Below the pieces are notes generated by a model. It searched no databases. It saw only the letters and a list, made by a program, of their open reading frames with translations, and had not been told where the DNA came from. Shown in pieces: positions 44,873 through 54,718 of a DNA stretch of 64,000 nucleotides. Where the stretch lies: the NCBI RefSeq assembly GCF_000814765.1, contig NZ_JWIC01000003.1, positions 193,501 to 257,500 on the forward strand, read 5' to 3'. The stretch comes from Pseudoalteromonas luteoviolacea (GTDB lineage: Bacteria; Pseudomonadota; Gammaproteobacteria; Enterobacterales; Alteromonadaceae). The translations under genes and the position numbers were made by a program. How positions within the stretch are numbered: position 1 is the first letter of the stretch; each line of letters opens with the position of its first letter.

Positions 44873-46859
44873 GGTTAATCTCCTTCTTTGCTTGTTGAAT
44901 AGCATTAATGACAATGTCAGGTGTTAAAACCTGAGGTAATACTCGCTTGCTATGGTTACCTGCATAGACAACGTATAAAGGCACACCAGAGCGTTGATAC
45001 TGTTCTAAATACTCGTAAATTGCTTGGTTCTTGTTGGTCCAATCACCCACTAAATAGTCGACTCTACTGTCTTCAAATAATGCTTGTAGATCAGCATTGT
45101 TCAAAGCCACTTGCTCGTTTACTTTACAGGTAATGCACCAATCTGCGGTCATATTCACCAATACCACGTGATTGTTGTTACGTAGCTCGGTGAGTTTTTG
45201 TGCACTAAAGTGATTGTTTTTTTGCTCGCTGACTACTTTGCTTGCTTGTGCGCCTTTGATACTGCAAAACGTCGCAAACACAATTGCAAGCAATAGACTC
45301 ATAACACCACAGACCCGATTGACTTTTGCGGACACCCAAACAAAAAATACAAACCCTAATAGTCCTGATAACAACCACAGCTGACCAAAACTGCTGGTCT
45401 GGGACAGAAATATCCACGTAAGCCAAACAACAGTAGCCAGCATGGGAAAGCCGAGAAAGTGCTTAAATGTTTGCATCCAGGCTCCGGGCTTTGGGAGTAG
45501 TTTAGCAAACCGAGTCGACAGCGAAAGTAGTGTCATAGGCAGTGCAAACCCGACTGCGAGTGCGGTAAAAATAGCGAGGGTATCTAACATTGGGCTTATC
45601 ATGGCTACACCGAGCGCTGTAGCCATAAATGGCGCCGTACAGGGAGAGGCGACAACAACAGCCAGTACACCAGTGAAAAATTGCTGAGTAAAGGTACTTT
45701 CGCCCGTTAACGATTGCCCCACGCCTGCCAGATTGATGCCTTTTGGGAGTAAATCCCACAACATCATGGCAATAAAGGTGAATAAAAACGCAAGCCCAGC
45801 GATAAGCAATGGCTCTTGTAGATGAAAACCCCAGCCAACAGCACTCCCAGCCTCTTTTAGTACCAGAATGATGCTCGCGAATAACCAAAAGCTGATTAAA
45901 ACACCGACAGGGTATCCCCAGTGATTTACATGTTTGGACTGTGTGAAAGACAGCGCTTTCATGGACAGAATTGGCAGTACACAAGGCATAATGTTAAGAA
46001 TGAGTCCACCGATAAACGCGAATAGCAGCATTAACCAAAGGGATTGTGATGGGGAATTGTTATCCGCGCTACTTGTATCATTTGGGATGGCCTCAACGTA
46101 AAAGCCATTTTTACCATCGCTGATTAAAAAGTTGAGTGGTTCGCTTGGAGTCGCAAAGTAGTCTGATAAGGATATGACCACTTGTGAGCTATTTGCTTGA
46201 TGCGCCCAAGCTTGATCTGCGTTGTGCGAAATCACGTCTCCTTTAAAAGGGAATACGTGCCAGTCAGATTGATAGGGTAGGGTGGTTTGTAATCCAAGGT
46301 GCGTGCTTGTAAGTTCAAACTGTGCGGTGTCTTTGTGTTTTTTTGGTAACGTTAATCGCGTTTGCTCAAATAGGTTTGCGTGTTCTGATGGCGTTATAGA
46401 GTCTGCGATAGGCAAATCTATCGTTAATGTTGCCCAGCCGGGAATGCAGTCTTCTTTACAGACCAGCCAGGATAGATTGGCGATAATAGAGACGCGATCT
46501 TTAGTTGCCTGTTTGAGGTTGATAGGGACCATGAGCAAGGTCGCACCTTCGTAGCCATAGTTAACCAGGTGAGCGACTTGAATGGGCTTTGGAAGCGGCC
46601 AGTGAATATCTCCAAATTCAATGTCTGCATCACTTTGCCATTGTATGGTGGGCGCCTCACCTGAATCGCCGGGGTTTAGCCAGTAGGTATGCCAGTCTTT
46701 ATCTGGGTTCAGTAAAACTCCCACCCACTGTGTTTCGCCAACACGTACTTGATTATGTTCTGACACCAGTGCTACTTCAATATGCGGTCCGGTCGCGGTA
46801 TTTTGAGCGAACACAGCAGCGGAAAACATCAATAATAATACGTATAGGAGTCTAACCAT
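44856..46859 (-). CDS. DsbD/ScsB-type thiol:disulfide interchange protein
   Basis: 667 residues. A Sec signal (VLLLMFSAAVFAQ) is followed by an N-terminal periplasmic domain of the ScsB kind (~residues 20-270, with LVCKEDCIPGWATL supplying a Cys pair). A membrane core of about eight helices includes NIMPCVLPILSMK and ASPCTAPFMATALG, whose Cys are the electron-carrying pair. The C-terminal thioredoxin domain has TADWCITCKVNEQ. It moves electrons from cytoplasmic thioredoxin to periplasmic partners. The N-terminal domain and the coupled redoxin suggest a dedicated ScsB-like route rather than the housekeeping DsbD. Confidence 0.88.
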   Translation of the reverse strand: MVRLLYVLLLMFSAAVFAQNTATGPHIEVALVSEHNQVRVGETQWVGVLLNPDKDWHTYWLNPGDSGEAPTIQWQSDADIEFGDIHWPLPKPIQVAHLVNYGYEGATLLMVPINLKQATKDRVSIIANLSWLVCKEDCIPGWATLTIDLPIADSITPSEHANLFEQTRLTLPKKHKDTAQFELTSTHLGLQTTLPYQSDWHVFPFKGDVISHNADQAWAHQANSSQVVISLSDYFATPSEPLNFLISDGKNGFYVEAIPNDTSSADNNSPSQSLWLMLLFAFIGGLILNIMPCVLPILSMKALSFTQSKHVNHWGYPVGVLISFWLFASIILVLKEAGSAVGWGFHLQEPLLIAGLAFLFTFIAMMLWDLLPKGINLAGVGQSLTGESTFTQQFFTGVLAVVVASPCTAPFMATALGVAMISPMLDTLAIFTALAVGFALPMTLLSLSTRFAKLLPKPGAWMQTFKHFLGFPMLATVVWLTWIFLSQTSSFGQLWLLSGLLGFVFFVWVSAKVNRVCGVMSLLLAIVFATFCSIKGAQASKVVSEQKNNHFSAQKLTELRNNNHVVLVNMTADWCITCKVNEQVALNNADLQALFEDSRVDYLVGDWTNKNQAIYEYLEQYQRSGVPLYVVYAGNHSKRVLPQVLTPDIVINAIQQAKKEINHATSN

Positions 46860-46990
46860 GACACTACTTTATCCTATTATTTTGTTTTAACTTTAGTTAT
46901 ACCGATAGAGCGAAAATAAGATCATAAAATGACCATATAAATGAGCTTACTATGTCTGGAGGGCGTATCAAATAGTTTTAAGGAGGGTAC

Positions 46991-47437
46991 ATGCGTTTTA
47001 AAAATACACTTAATATTACTTTGGTCGTTTTCACGATCATGGTAACAGGTTTTTTGGCTTCGGTATCCCTAGCAAGCGAACGCGCAGTATTGGAACAATA
47101 TCAATGGCATAATAGGTTGCTCGTCATTTGTTCAAAATCTCTAGATCAGATAGATGGTCTTACACACGTTGTAAATAACGAAGCGTTAGTTGAAAGGAAG
47201 CTTCGAATTTTTGTTGAGCACGCTATGACATTATTCGAATGGCAAATAGGCGGCTCGTTGAGCAATATATCAGGGTATTCAGGTTACTGTAGCAAAGATG
47301 CGATAGGTCAGGCATTTCTTATTGGGCTAGATAGCAAGGTTAAAGCGTCATTTTTGCTTTCAGATCTCTCTTTTGAGTCTATTTATGAACGAATTGATGC
47401 CATGCCTATGAGGCGGCACGCGTTAACTAATAAGTAG
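46991..47437 (+). CDS. DUF4174 domain protein, secreted
   Basis: 148 residues with AAGGAGGG just before the ATG. An N-terminal hydrophobic segment serves as signal or anchor (LVVFTIMVTGFLASVSLA). The rest follows the DUF4174 pattern: VLEQYQWHNRLLVIC near the start and FLIGLDSKVKASF, then ERIDAMPMRRHAL at the end. DUF4174 proteins look like distant thioredoxin-fold members; their job is unknown. It is divergent from the DsbD-like gene. Confidence 0.75.
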   Translation: MRFKNTLNITLVVFTIMVTGFLASVSLASERAVLEQYQWHNRLLVICSKSLDQIDGLTHVVNNEALVERKLRIFVEHAMTLFEWQIGGSLSNISGYSGYCSKDAIGQAFLIGLDSKVKASFLLSDLSFESIYERIDAMPMRRHALTNK

Positions 47438-47687
47438 CTTGGTTAAAATCCATTACTTTTTTAAGTATATTAATTAATCCGATTTGTTTAAAAAAACGCA
47501 AAAACTCAGTGGTTGAACAGGGAGAAAAGTCAGATACTTAAGTTGCTTTATTACCAGTTTTTGAATGGGTAGAATATGGGTTAAATTAAAGCACCATTAA
47601 GATGGCGTTCCAAATTGTAGATCGTGTAGCTTCAATAACTTTTGATTAAGTTGTTGAGTTAATAATGCGGTCGAGGTGGAGCGTAAA

Positions 47688-47702
47688 ATGAGTAATCCAT
47701 GA
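47688..47702 (+). CDS. Four-codon leader ORF (MSNP) overlapping the transpeptidase start
   Basis: GGAG, six bases, then ATG AGT AAT CCA TGA. Its stop overlaps the next ATG as ATGA. The good ribosome binding site is placed for this mini-ORF, not for the main gene, so translation of the transpeptidase may depend on termination-reinitiation. This is a sequence reading; expression is not shown. Confidence 0.35.
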   Translation: MSNP

Positions 47703-48421
47703 GTATATTTAAATTAACCGTTCTTGCTTTTGTGGTTGTAAGCACTGTATGTGTTTATTTGTTTATGAGGCCTTATTGGGTTCCCCTGTATCACAAAGTG
47801 GCTGGCAAACAGAGTGTGTCAGATGTGATCAGAGAATATGGTGCAACGTCAGAGGCAAGACTACGTCCATTTTTCCAACAAGCAGGTGTTCAATATCCGC
47901 CAAAAAGCGTTACATTGCTTGCTATCAAAGGGACTGATCAACTTGAGCTATGGGCATCAAATGATGATAACCCTGTATTTATTCGAACATATCCAGTGCT
48001 TGCTGCCAGTGGGATATTAGGGCCAAAACTGCAAGAGGGTGACGAACAGGTGCCTGAAGGAATTTATAGCTTGGAGTACTTAAATCCAAACAGTGCTTTT
48101 CATTTATCTATGAAGCTAAACTATCCAAATGACTTTGACCTAATACATGCCCACGCGGAAGGGAGAGAAGCGCCAGGTACTAATATTTTTATCCATGGTA
48201 AAGCAATGTCAGTGGGTTGTTTAGCGATGGGAGACGAAGTCATAGAGGAGCTCTTCGTGTTAACGGCAAAAATAGGCAAGGAGTCGGTGAAGGTTGCGAT
48301 AGCACCTATTGATCCGAGACAACATAATATATTGCCTTTGGCCCATGGAAAGCCAAAGTGGGTCTCTGAACTCTATACAAATATCACTGATTACTTTAGT
48401 AGGTATCAACACAGTTCTTAG
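47699..48421 (+). CDS. L,D-transpeptidase family protein (YafK-like)
   Basis: 240 residues with an N-terminal membrane anchor (LTVLAFVVVSTVCVYLFMRPYW). The YkuD catalytic motif is present: a His in NIFIHGKAMSVGCLAMGD with the nucleophilic Cys in SVGCLAMGD (~residue 175). SVTLLAIKGTDQLELWAS and VPEGIYSLEYLNPNS match the YafK subgroup. These enzymes link or release lipoproteins or stem peptides in peptidoglycan; YafK (DpaA) cuts the Lpp-peptidoglycan bond. The start is the ATG overlapping a four-codon leader. Confidence 0.82.
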   Translation: MSIFKLTVLAFVVVSTVCVYLFMRPYWVPLYHKVAGKQSVSDVIREYGATSEARLRPFFQQAGVQYPPKSVTLLAIKGTDQLELWASNDDNPVFIRTYPVLAASGILGPKLQEGDEQVPEGIYSLEYLNPNSAFHLSMKLNYPNDFDLIHAHAEGREAPGTNIFIHGKAMSVGCLAMGDEVIEELFVLTAKIGKESVKVAIAPIDPRQHNILPLAHGKPKWVSELYTNITDYFSRYQHSS

Positions 48422-48590
48422 CTTTTAGTTGATTAAAAGTAGACCACGTACCTGAAAAGGCTGATATATATTGGCCTTAACACGCCCAGTCATTTTTTCG
48501 ATAAAAACGAATAAACTTTCACCCCTTTTTTCTCTATTACACGTTATAGCTTTTTTAAGACAAGAGTAAATCTCAAAGGATATGAGCACG

Positions 48591-49955
48591 ATGAGAAAGT
48601 GTGTAATAAATATATGTGTAGGACTATGTGCATTTGCAAGTAATGCGGATGAAAAAGCGTTTGATGCTGTTTTACAGTGCCATAGTGCTGCTGATGAACC
48701 GGGGTTGATAGTCCAGCTGGTGCAATCCGATGAAGTGATATACAGCGGTGCGGCTGGTTTGGCAGACCTTAAGACAAAGCGACCGCTCAAGGTAGATGAT
48801 GTGATGCAGATAGGGTCGGTGACAAAAATGTTCACGGCCGCTGCCATTTTAAAATTAGCTGAAAATAACGCTTTGTTTTTGCAAGATTCGATAGGGAAGT
48901 TTATTCCTGATATTAATCCTAAATATAAAGACCTAACGCTTTTTAGTTTATTAACCCACACTTCTGGCCTATCCGATTACTTGGGTGATCCCGTTGTGAA
49001 CAGTGTTTGGGGAAACTACGCATCACTAGATAAAGTGATAAAGATCATTACAAGGCTGCCGCTGAGTTTTAACTCGGGCGATACACATATCTATTCTAAT
49101 TTAGGCTATATCCTGTTAGGTAAAGCAATAGAAGTAGCCGCTGGTATGCCTTATCACCAATATATGAAAAATACATTTTTTAAGCCTTTGGGAATGGATA
49201 ACACATTTGTTGTCACACAAGGGATACGTGTGAATGACGTGGTTGGATATACGACAAACTTTGATGAGCCGAAAAAGCACATTAAAGCAGAAAAATCAAA
49301 AGACAGGGCATGGAAAGTTGATCGTAGCTGGATCCATGCATCAGGCGCTATCGCTTCTACTTTACACGATATGAAGGTATGGAATAAAGCGTTGATGTCT
49401 GGGCAAGTTGTCAGTGAAAAAGGCTTGAACTTGATGACCAAAAAAGTGCGACTTAATGACAACTCAACTGCAAATTATGGTTTGGGGTTGAATGTTTTTA
49501 AATTAGGAGGGGCGCTGAGTTACAATCATGCGGGTATGGTACCAGGCTTTTTTACTTGGCATGTGTATTTACCTGAGCACGATTTGGTCGCCACCGGTAT
49601 GAGCAACCAAGATAAGTACTTCCCGGGCCTTGCGATACTCGATATGGTTGCAATTCAGTTAGGGTTATCACCTAAGCTTCTTGAAGATGATGAAAAGATA
49701 ACTGCGTTGGCTAATAAGTTGATAGGCAATTATCACAGCTCGGATTCATCCGTCCTGACAATTAGCATGGAAAACAATCAGCTGTATGCTCAGCATAAAG
49801 GAAAGCAGAAGCGGCGGATTATGCTTCGTGAAAACAATGCATATTCCTATGAATGCACCGAGCATTATTTCACTTTACAGGAAAATAATAGTCAAATGTC
49901 GATTGTCTCTACACACCTTATCCATGGCAAACAAGAAACTTATGTTAAGTTATGA
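48591..49955 (+). CDS. Serine hydrolase, beta-lactamase/PBP fold (class C type)
   Basis: 454 residues from ATG 48591; an ATG three codons earlier is also possible. The signal peptide is MRKCVINICVGLCAFASNA. Active-site motifs of the beta-lactamase-like family are SVTK (QIGSVTKMFTAAAIL, ~residue 83), YSN (THIYSNLGYILLG, ~165) and a late HAG (YNHAGMVPG, ~310) in place of KTG. This pattern is typical of esterase/D-aminopeptidase-like members rather than true beta-lactamases. The C-terminal ~100 residues form a lipocalin-like strand domain (LIGNYHSSDSSVLTISMENNQLYAQ) often found in this group. Substrate unknown. Confidence 0.83.
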   Translation: MRKCVINICVGLCAFASNADEKAFDAVLQCHSAADEPGLIVQLVQSDEVIYSGAAGLADLKTKRPLKVDDVMQIGSVTKMFTAAAILKLAENNALFLQDSIGKFIPDINPKYKDLTLFSLLTHTSGLSDYLGDPVVNSVWGNYASLDKVIKIITRLPLSFNSGDTHIYSNLGYILLGKAIEVAAGMPYHQYMKNTFFKPLGMDNTFVVTQGIRVNDVVGYTTNFDEPKKHIKAEKSKDRAWKVDRSWIHASGAIASTLHDMKVWNKALMSGQVVSEKGLNLMTKKVRLNDNSTANYGLGLNVFKLGGALSYNHAGMVPGFFTWHVYLPEHDLVATGMSNQDKYFPGLAILDMVAIQLGLSPKLLEDDEKITALANKLIGNYHSSDSSVLTISMENNQLYAQHKGKQKRRIMLRENNAYSYECTEHYFTLQENNSQMSIVSTHLIHGKQETYVKL

Positions 49956-50026
49956 CTATAGTGAGTAGGTCATGTTCAAGGCTACGTAAAGGTTTCGCTC
50001 TTTAATGTCATGAGGTGTAAACCAGC

Positions 50027-50374
50027 TTGAGCCAAGATAATGGAAGTAACACGAAAAATCAGCCCCGGAGGCTTTATCCATTATGGAAAGCCGTATTTTT
50101 ATGTGTGCTACCAGTCGCGGTGATGTATCAGATAGCGTGGTCTTTGTATTTTTCAGGCACTTCGTCCCAGTTTTGGCTTAGCGATATTTCACAGCATACT
50201 TTGATTGTGAAACATATGGGAGAAATCGTACTGTATGTGATAATGTTTTTGCTGATTTTAACCAAGACGAACGCCAAAAAAAAGTATATGAAGTCTGCTG
50301 TATTGCTGATGTTGAGTGTCATTGTGTTGATGACACTACGCGCTTTAATTTGGCCGGACTTTATTTTTTTGTAA
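50027..50374 (+). CDS. Small membrane protein, unknown
   Basis: 115 residues from a TTG. Three hydrophobic stretches (KAVFLCVLPVAVMYQIAWSLYF, EIVLYVIMFLLILT, SAVLLMLSVIVLMTLRALIW) separated by short basic loops suggest three membrane helices. No motif is recognised. The TTG start is the only candidate before the first helix. Confidence 0.5.
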   Translation: MSQDNGSNTKNQPRRLYPLWKAVFLCVLPVAVMYQIAWSLYFSGTSSQFWLSDISQHTLIVKHMGEIVLYVIMFLLILTKTNAKKKYMKSAVLLMLSVIVLMTLRALIWPDFIFL

Positions 50375-50559
50375 TGGTTGTATGTGTAGTGACTGCGTCT
50401 TAAAAACAGGCGGGAGAAAATATAGGGGGGGTTATTGTCTGCGAAACCTAAAATGCGTTAATTTAATTTTTTAACAAATTAAGTTAAAAAATAGATAAAA
50501 ATGTTTGTTTTAGTGTATAAAGTTAAAGGATAAATAGCTTTTGGACAGAAGCCTTAGAC

Positions 50560-52260
50560 ATGACGTCTGCTCAACCACTTAGTGACTCTTCCGAAAAAAA
50601 GCCCTCGCTGGCTAAGTTAAACTATGCGCCTCGCGTCATAGGTGGTGTGCTTATGGCGGTTATGTTAGTCGGTGCGCTTTATGCCAGCTTAACCCCCTTA
50701 TCTGTAAGCTTTATTATCGCCAATTGTATTTTATGGCCTCACATCGCGCGTTTTCATAGCAAAGTTGTCTGTAATGAAAAATCTGCTGAATATATGAATT
50801 TGCATCTTGATGCACTTTTTTATGGGCTGTGGTTTGCGGCTGTTGGGTTTCAAGTATGGGTTGTCTTTGCTCTGTTAATTGTAAACTCTTTAAACAGTTT
50901 GATTTTGGGTGGGATAAAACGGTTTTATAGTTGCAGTGCTTGTTTGGTATTAGGTGGATTGTCCGGCGGGCTGATCCTTGGGTTTGAATTCGTTGAGCAG
51001 TCGCCGCTCATTACGCAAGTAGTCGCTGCGTCAAGTATTTATCTTTATTGTTGTAATGTTGGCTTTTTTAACCGTAAGTACTCCGGCCAACTGAAGCGCT
51101 CTCGAGACAAAATGCGTAAGCAAAACCAAGCGTTGATAGAAGCAAAAAATAGAGCGGAGCAGGCATCTAAAGCGAAAAGTGAGTTTTTGGCCAATATGAG
51201 TCATGAGATCCGAACGCCAATGAATGGCATTTTGGGTACATTACAAGTATTAGAGCAAAATAGTCTCGATAAAGAGTCTGTGCACTTGGTCTCAAAAGCG
51301 GTTTATTCGGCTAAAGCACTATTGACCGTAATCAATGATATTTTGGATTTCTCGAAAATAGAAGCCCATAAACTAGAGCTAGAGGTTGCGCCTTTTTCTA
51401 TCATTGAGACTACAGAGTCTGTCATGTCAGACTTAAAGAGTGCAGCACAAGAGAAGGGGATCTCCTTAGAGACTCAGATTAAATATGATTGTCCCCCCAA
51501 TTGGCTGGGCGACTCAGTCAGAGTGCGTCAAATTTTACTTAACCTGGTTGCTAATGCTGTTAAATTTACCAACTCGGGTGGTATTACCATTGAAATTGAA
51601 GCACAAAGCCATAGCGCGTTAAGTATTACGGTGAGTGATACTGGCATTGGTATGAACCAACAAACGCAAAAATCTATCTTTAATCGATTTGAGCAAGCGG
51701 ATTCATCGACAACGCGAAAGTATGGTGGAACAGGATTAGGGTTGGCGATTACATCAAGTTTAGTCCAATTGATGAAGGGCACGATAGCGGTATCCAGTGA
51801 AGAAGATCAAGGTACTCAAATCACAGTGACTCTGCCATTGCAGCAAGCCAAGCGTGCACAAGTCACTGAGCAAAAAAGCCATGAGATCTTACCTGATTTA
51901 TCAAATATCAAGATTTTGATTGCCGAGGATAACAAAATAAATCAGCTTGTTATCGAAAAAATGCTGGGTAAAACTGGCGCTGATATTGTCTTAGTTGAAA
52001 ATGGTAAACTGGCAGTAGACGCATTTGAAAAAGATCACTATGACATTGTTTTAATGGACATTCAAATGCCAGAAATGGACGGTATTGAAGCTTTTTCATT
52101 GATCCACAAGTTAGAGCCACATATCCCAATAATCGCTTTGACTGCCAATGTGATGCCTCAAGATATTGCGCAGTATAAAGCAATGGGGTTTGCAGATCAT
52201 ATCGGAAAACCTGTTGCCATGTATCCAATGTATCAAGTAGTAAGCCGTTTCGTCAGCTAG
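50560..52260 (+). CDS. Hybrid sensor histidine kinase, MASE2-like membrane sensor
   Basis: 566 residues. The N-terminal ~170 residues hold about five membrane helices beginning [23 protein letters not shown], similar to the MASE2 sensory domain. A coiled-coil linker ([22 protein letters not shown]) leads to HisKA with the phospho-His in [13 protein letters not shown] (~residue 216). HATPase_c follows (N box LVANAVKF, G1 DTGIGM, G2 GGTGLGLAI). A receiver domain completes the protein ([12 protein letters not shown], phospho-Asp in [12 protein letters not shown], Lys in HIGKPV). There is no separate response regulator beside it. An intramolecular phosphorelay to an unknown partner is likely. Confidence 0.92.
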   Translation: MTSAQPLSDSSEKKPSLAKLNYAPRVIGGVLMAVMLVGALYASLTPLSVSFIIANCILWPHIARFHSKVVCNEKSAEYMNLHLDALFYGLWFAAVGFQVWVVFALLIVNSLNSLILGGIKRFYSCSACLVLGGLSGGLILGFEFVEQSPLITQVVAASSIYLYCCNVGFFNRKYSGQLKRSRDKMRKQNQALIEAKNRAEQASKAKSEFLANMSHEIRTPMNGILGTLQVLEQNSLDKESVHLVSKAVYSAKALLTVINDILDFSKIEAHKLELEVAPFSIIETTESVMSDLKSAAQEKGISLETQIKYDCPPNWLGDSVRVRQILLNLVANAVKFTNSGGITIEIEAQSHSALSITVSDTGIGMNQQTQKSIFNRFEQADSSTTRKYGGTGLGLAITSSLVQLMKGTIAVSSEEDQGTQITVTLPLQQAKRAQVTEQKSHEILPDLSNIKILIAEDNKINQLVIEKMLGKTGADIVLVENGKLAVDAFEKDHYDIVLMDIQMPEMDGIEAFSLIHKLEPHIPIIALTANVMPQDIAQYKAMGFADHIGKPVAMYPMYQVVSRFVS

Positions 52261-52394
52261 TTGATTGATATCGCCAACTTGAGATGGACAATAGATGATT
52301 ATTCGCGAGTATAGCCCGGGTTTATTGGTGGCTGTTAAAGACAAACGTATTGTGGATTAAATTTAAACCGTATTGAAATGAAAAGGAAACACTT

Positions 52395-53222
52395 TTGGCT
52401 CATTTATTAACGCAAGGACTGATCTCGGCTTTACTTTTTATTTCTGTTTTATTCGTCGTAGGGTGTGGGAAAGAGGACGGGGCGATTGCGCCTTCCGTAG
52501 AGCAAGTAAATGAAGAGTTCCGGCCTGGAGAGCGCCATCAATTAAACGCCATTAGCTCCAATTATACCGGTGTTTCTTACCCTCTAAAAGTGTATTTACC
52601 CCATAATTATGATGCGGGTAAACAGTTCCCTGTGATTTATGTATTAGATGCTGAGTGGCGTTTTGAGACCGTTGCTGACAGCATTGATAAAAATAGGCTA
52701 GAAGTCATTTTAGTTGGTGTAGAGAATTATGTTGATGAGCAATACAAGCATAGAGAAGATTATTCTCAGTGGCCACTTGCGAAAGACTATTTTGACTTTT
52801 TGACTCAGGAATTGGCGCCTGTAATTGAATCTACTTATTCTACAGACGCAACCAACCGTACAATTATGGGGCATTCACTGACCGGGTTATTTGTTGGATT
52901 GGCTTTGTTAATTGATGATCATCATAGTCCTTTTTTTCACCATCATGTGTCATTTGATGGCAGCTTTTGGGCACATAGAGACATTACACCACAGTTGATA
53001 AACGATAGATTGTCTGTTCATCCAGTTTTAAAAAGCCGAATGATATTAGTTGCTGCTACAGCCTCACCAGGGAATGCTAGGTACGTAAATTGGTTTGAAC
53101 AGCTATTAACGACTGCGGGGTTTTCACAATTAGAACTTTATCGCTATGAGTATGAAAAAGCACATATCCCCGTTGTCGCAGAATCTATTGATGACGTCAT
53201 TATGACTTTATATTTAAGGTGA
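52395..53222 (+). CDS. Esterase (Fes/enterochelin-esterase-like fold), lipoprotein
   Basis: 275 residues from a TTG with AAGGAAA eight bases upstream. It has a lipoprotein signal (LISALLFISVLFVVGCGKED). The alpha/beta-hydrolase core includes YPLKVYLPHNYDAGKQFPVIYVLDAEW, the nucleophile elbow GHSLTGLF (Ser ~residue 155) and a late His (KAHIPVVAESI), matching putative esterases of the Fes/YbbA (IroE) type. Related proteins open siderophore esters or act on other acyl esters. No siderophore genes adjoin, so the substrate is unassigned. Confidence 0.78.
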   Translation: MAHLLTQGLISALLFISVLFVVGCGKEDGAIAPSVEQVNEEFRPGERHQLNAISSNYTGVSYPLKVYLPHNYDAGKQFPVIYVLDAEWRFETVADSIDKNRLEVILVGVENYVDEQYKHREDYSQWPLAKDYFDFLTQELAPVIESTYSTDATNRTIMGHSLTGLFVGLALLIDDHHSPFFHHHVSFDGSFWAHRDITPQLINDRLSVHPVLKSRMILVAATASPGNARYVNWFEQLLTTAGFSQLELYRYEYEKAHIPVVAESIDDVIMTLYLR

Positions 53223-53372
53223 TAAATATATTGGTAAAACGAAATTAATATAGGGGGAGTTGTTTTTCTTTAACGATTTTATTATTAATTATTTTTCTTT
53301 TTATTGTGGGTTTGTATAGCTTTTAAGTTAATATCGATGGTAAATAAGATAAGTCTGAATTGGTTTTATTGA

Positions 53373-54200
53373 ATGTGCCTTAAGTTTATAAATTTACTTC
53401 TCTTTATCTGTATATTGGCAAGTGCTACTGCATTTGGAGATGACAACACAAAAATATTGAATATAAAAGGCGGTAGTTTAGAGTATATTGATATTGGAGG
53501 TGGTGAGTTCACAGTTGTCATCGAATCAGGCGTGGGGACAGGCACAGGTTATTGGCAGCCTTTGCTTGCGATGTTAAGAACACTAAATCAAAGAGTTATA
53601 ATATATTCGCGAGCAGGAATTGGCAGGTCAACGGACAACCCCGATGTAACATTACAAGGTTCAAATAAACGGCTCAGGGCACTACTACTTGCTTTAAACA
53701 TTAAAAATAATGTGATTTTGATTGGCCATTCCTTTGGTGGATTACATGCCAGGCAGTATGCGTTTACCTTTTCTGAACAAGTTAAAGGGTTAATATTACT
53801 AGACCCCAGTCATGAAGGTTTTTTAGCCGAGTTAAACAAACTGAACTTGGAATGGTCGCAAAGGGATAATCAGCAATTAAATAAAATGATGCATCAAAAC
53901 GCTGAGTGGAGTATTTTGCAAAAGCTGTATGCTTCTAACAACATGTTGGATAAAGGGAAGGTATCATCTATACCCACAGTGGTGATTTCTTCGAGTATGG
54001 AAGGTGAAAGCGATTGGTGGATAGGACATAGCAAATCGGGTAAAGCTGTGTGGCGGGACCTTCATGCATCGCTTATTGCTGATAACCCAAACTCTGTGCA
54101 CATAGTATCGAACACGGTTAGTCATAATATGCCATTGGATGACCCTAATTTGATTGTCTCTTCTATTATGCTTTTAGTGAATATGCTTGATGATAAATAG
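53373..54200 (+). CDS. Alpha/beta hydrolase, exported
   Basis: 275 residues with a signal peptide (LLLFICILASATAFG). The fold's marks are VVIESGVGTGTGYW (oxyanion region), RVIIYSRAGIGRS, the nucleophile elbow GHSFGGLHARQYA (Ser ~120), LLDPSHEG and a late His in NTVSHNMPLDDP. The order fits the general alpha/beta hydrolase_1 family; no close functional class is recognised. It follows another alpha/beta hydrolase gene by 150 bases but the two are not alike. Confidence 0.8.
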   Translation: MCLKFINLLLFICILASATAFGDDNTKILNIKGGSLEYIDIGGGEFTVVIESGVGTGTGYWQPLLAMLRTLNQRVIIYSRAGIGRSTDNPDVTLQGSNKRLRALLLALNIKNNVILIGHSFGGLHARQYAFTFSEQVKGLILLDPSHEGFLAELNKLNLEWSQRDNQQLNKMMHQNAEWSILQKLYASNNMLDKGKVSSIPTVVISSSMEGESDWWIGHSKSGKAVWRDLHASLIADNPNSVHIVSNTVSHNMPLDDPNLIVSSIMLLVNMLDDK

Positions 54201-54213
54201 CAGGCTTTTGGGT

Positions 54214-54253
54214 TACGGTGTCTTATATATTTTGTACGTTTTATGACACCGTA
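54214..54253 (+). terminator. Hairpin after the alpha/beta hydrolase gene
   Basis: TACGGTGTC (54214-54222) and GACACCGTA (54245-54253) form a perfect 9-bp stem with a 22-base A/T-rich loop. It begins 14 bases after the stop codon and lacks a T-run. Confidence 0.5.
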
Positions 54254-54718
54254 GCTTGCAGACCAAAGCGATATTGGTAGAGGGATTTTTATTGATAAAA
54301 TTAGAATAATAATTTGCGCGACTCACTCTGTCACCGATACAAAAAAGAACAAGTTAATTCGCTTTCTTCTTTCCAAGTGACATCAAACTCTTGCTGAAAA
54401 TATAACGTTTAACTACGAGTTTTACACTCACTATTAACATGATAAATCATTAGTTTTTTCGCATTGATTTCTTTAATTTTTCTAATTAAGCCCTTTTTAT
54501 TAGTTATTTAGTATTGGTTTTTGTGGTTGTTGATAAGTGTTTTAAAAAAGGGTCCTAAATTATTTTTTTATACAAATCAGATGAGTATGCTTTTTATCCA
54601 AAAAGTTTTTGGAACGATGCTGAAAATGACTTTTTTTGTATTGCGTTTTGTGTATGATTTGCGCAAATATTCTACAAAAATCCTAGGTAGATCTTCTCTA
54701 GATTTGAGGGCAGTACTT
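54254..54718. other. AT-rich upstream region of the chemoreceptor gene
   Basis: About 465 bases. The chemoreceptor frame is open from 54521, but that stretch encodes an unlikely Phe/Leu-rich segment and the better start is at 54719. No other gene, RNA or repeat is seen. Confidence 0.5.

Noticed and set aside
45502..45984. 160-codon ORF in another frame within the DsbD-like gene
   Set aside because: It lies wholly inside a gene with clear membrane and Cys motifs, and its own sequence has a random, Cys/His/Arg-rich composition.
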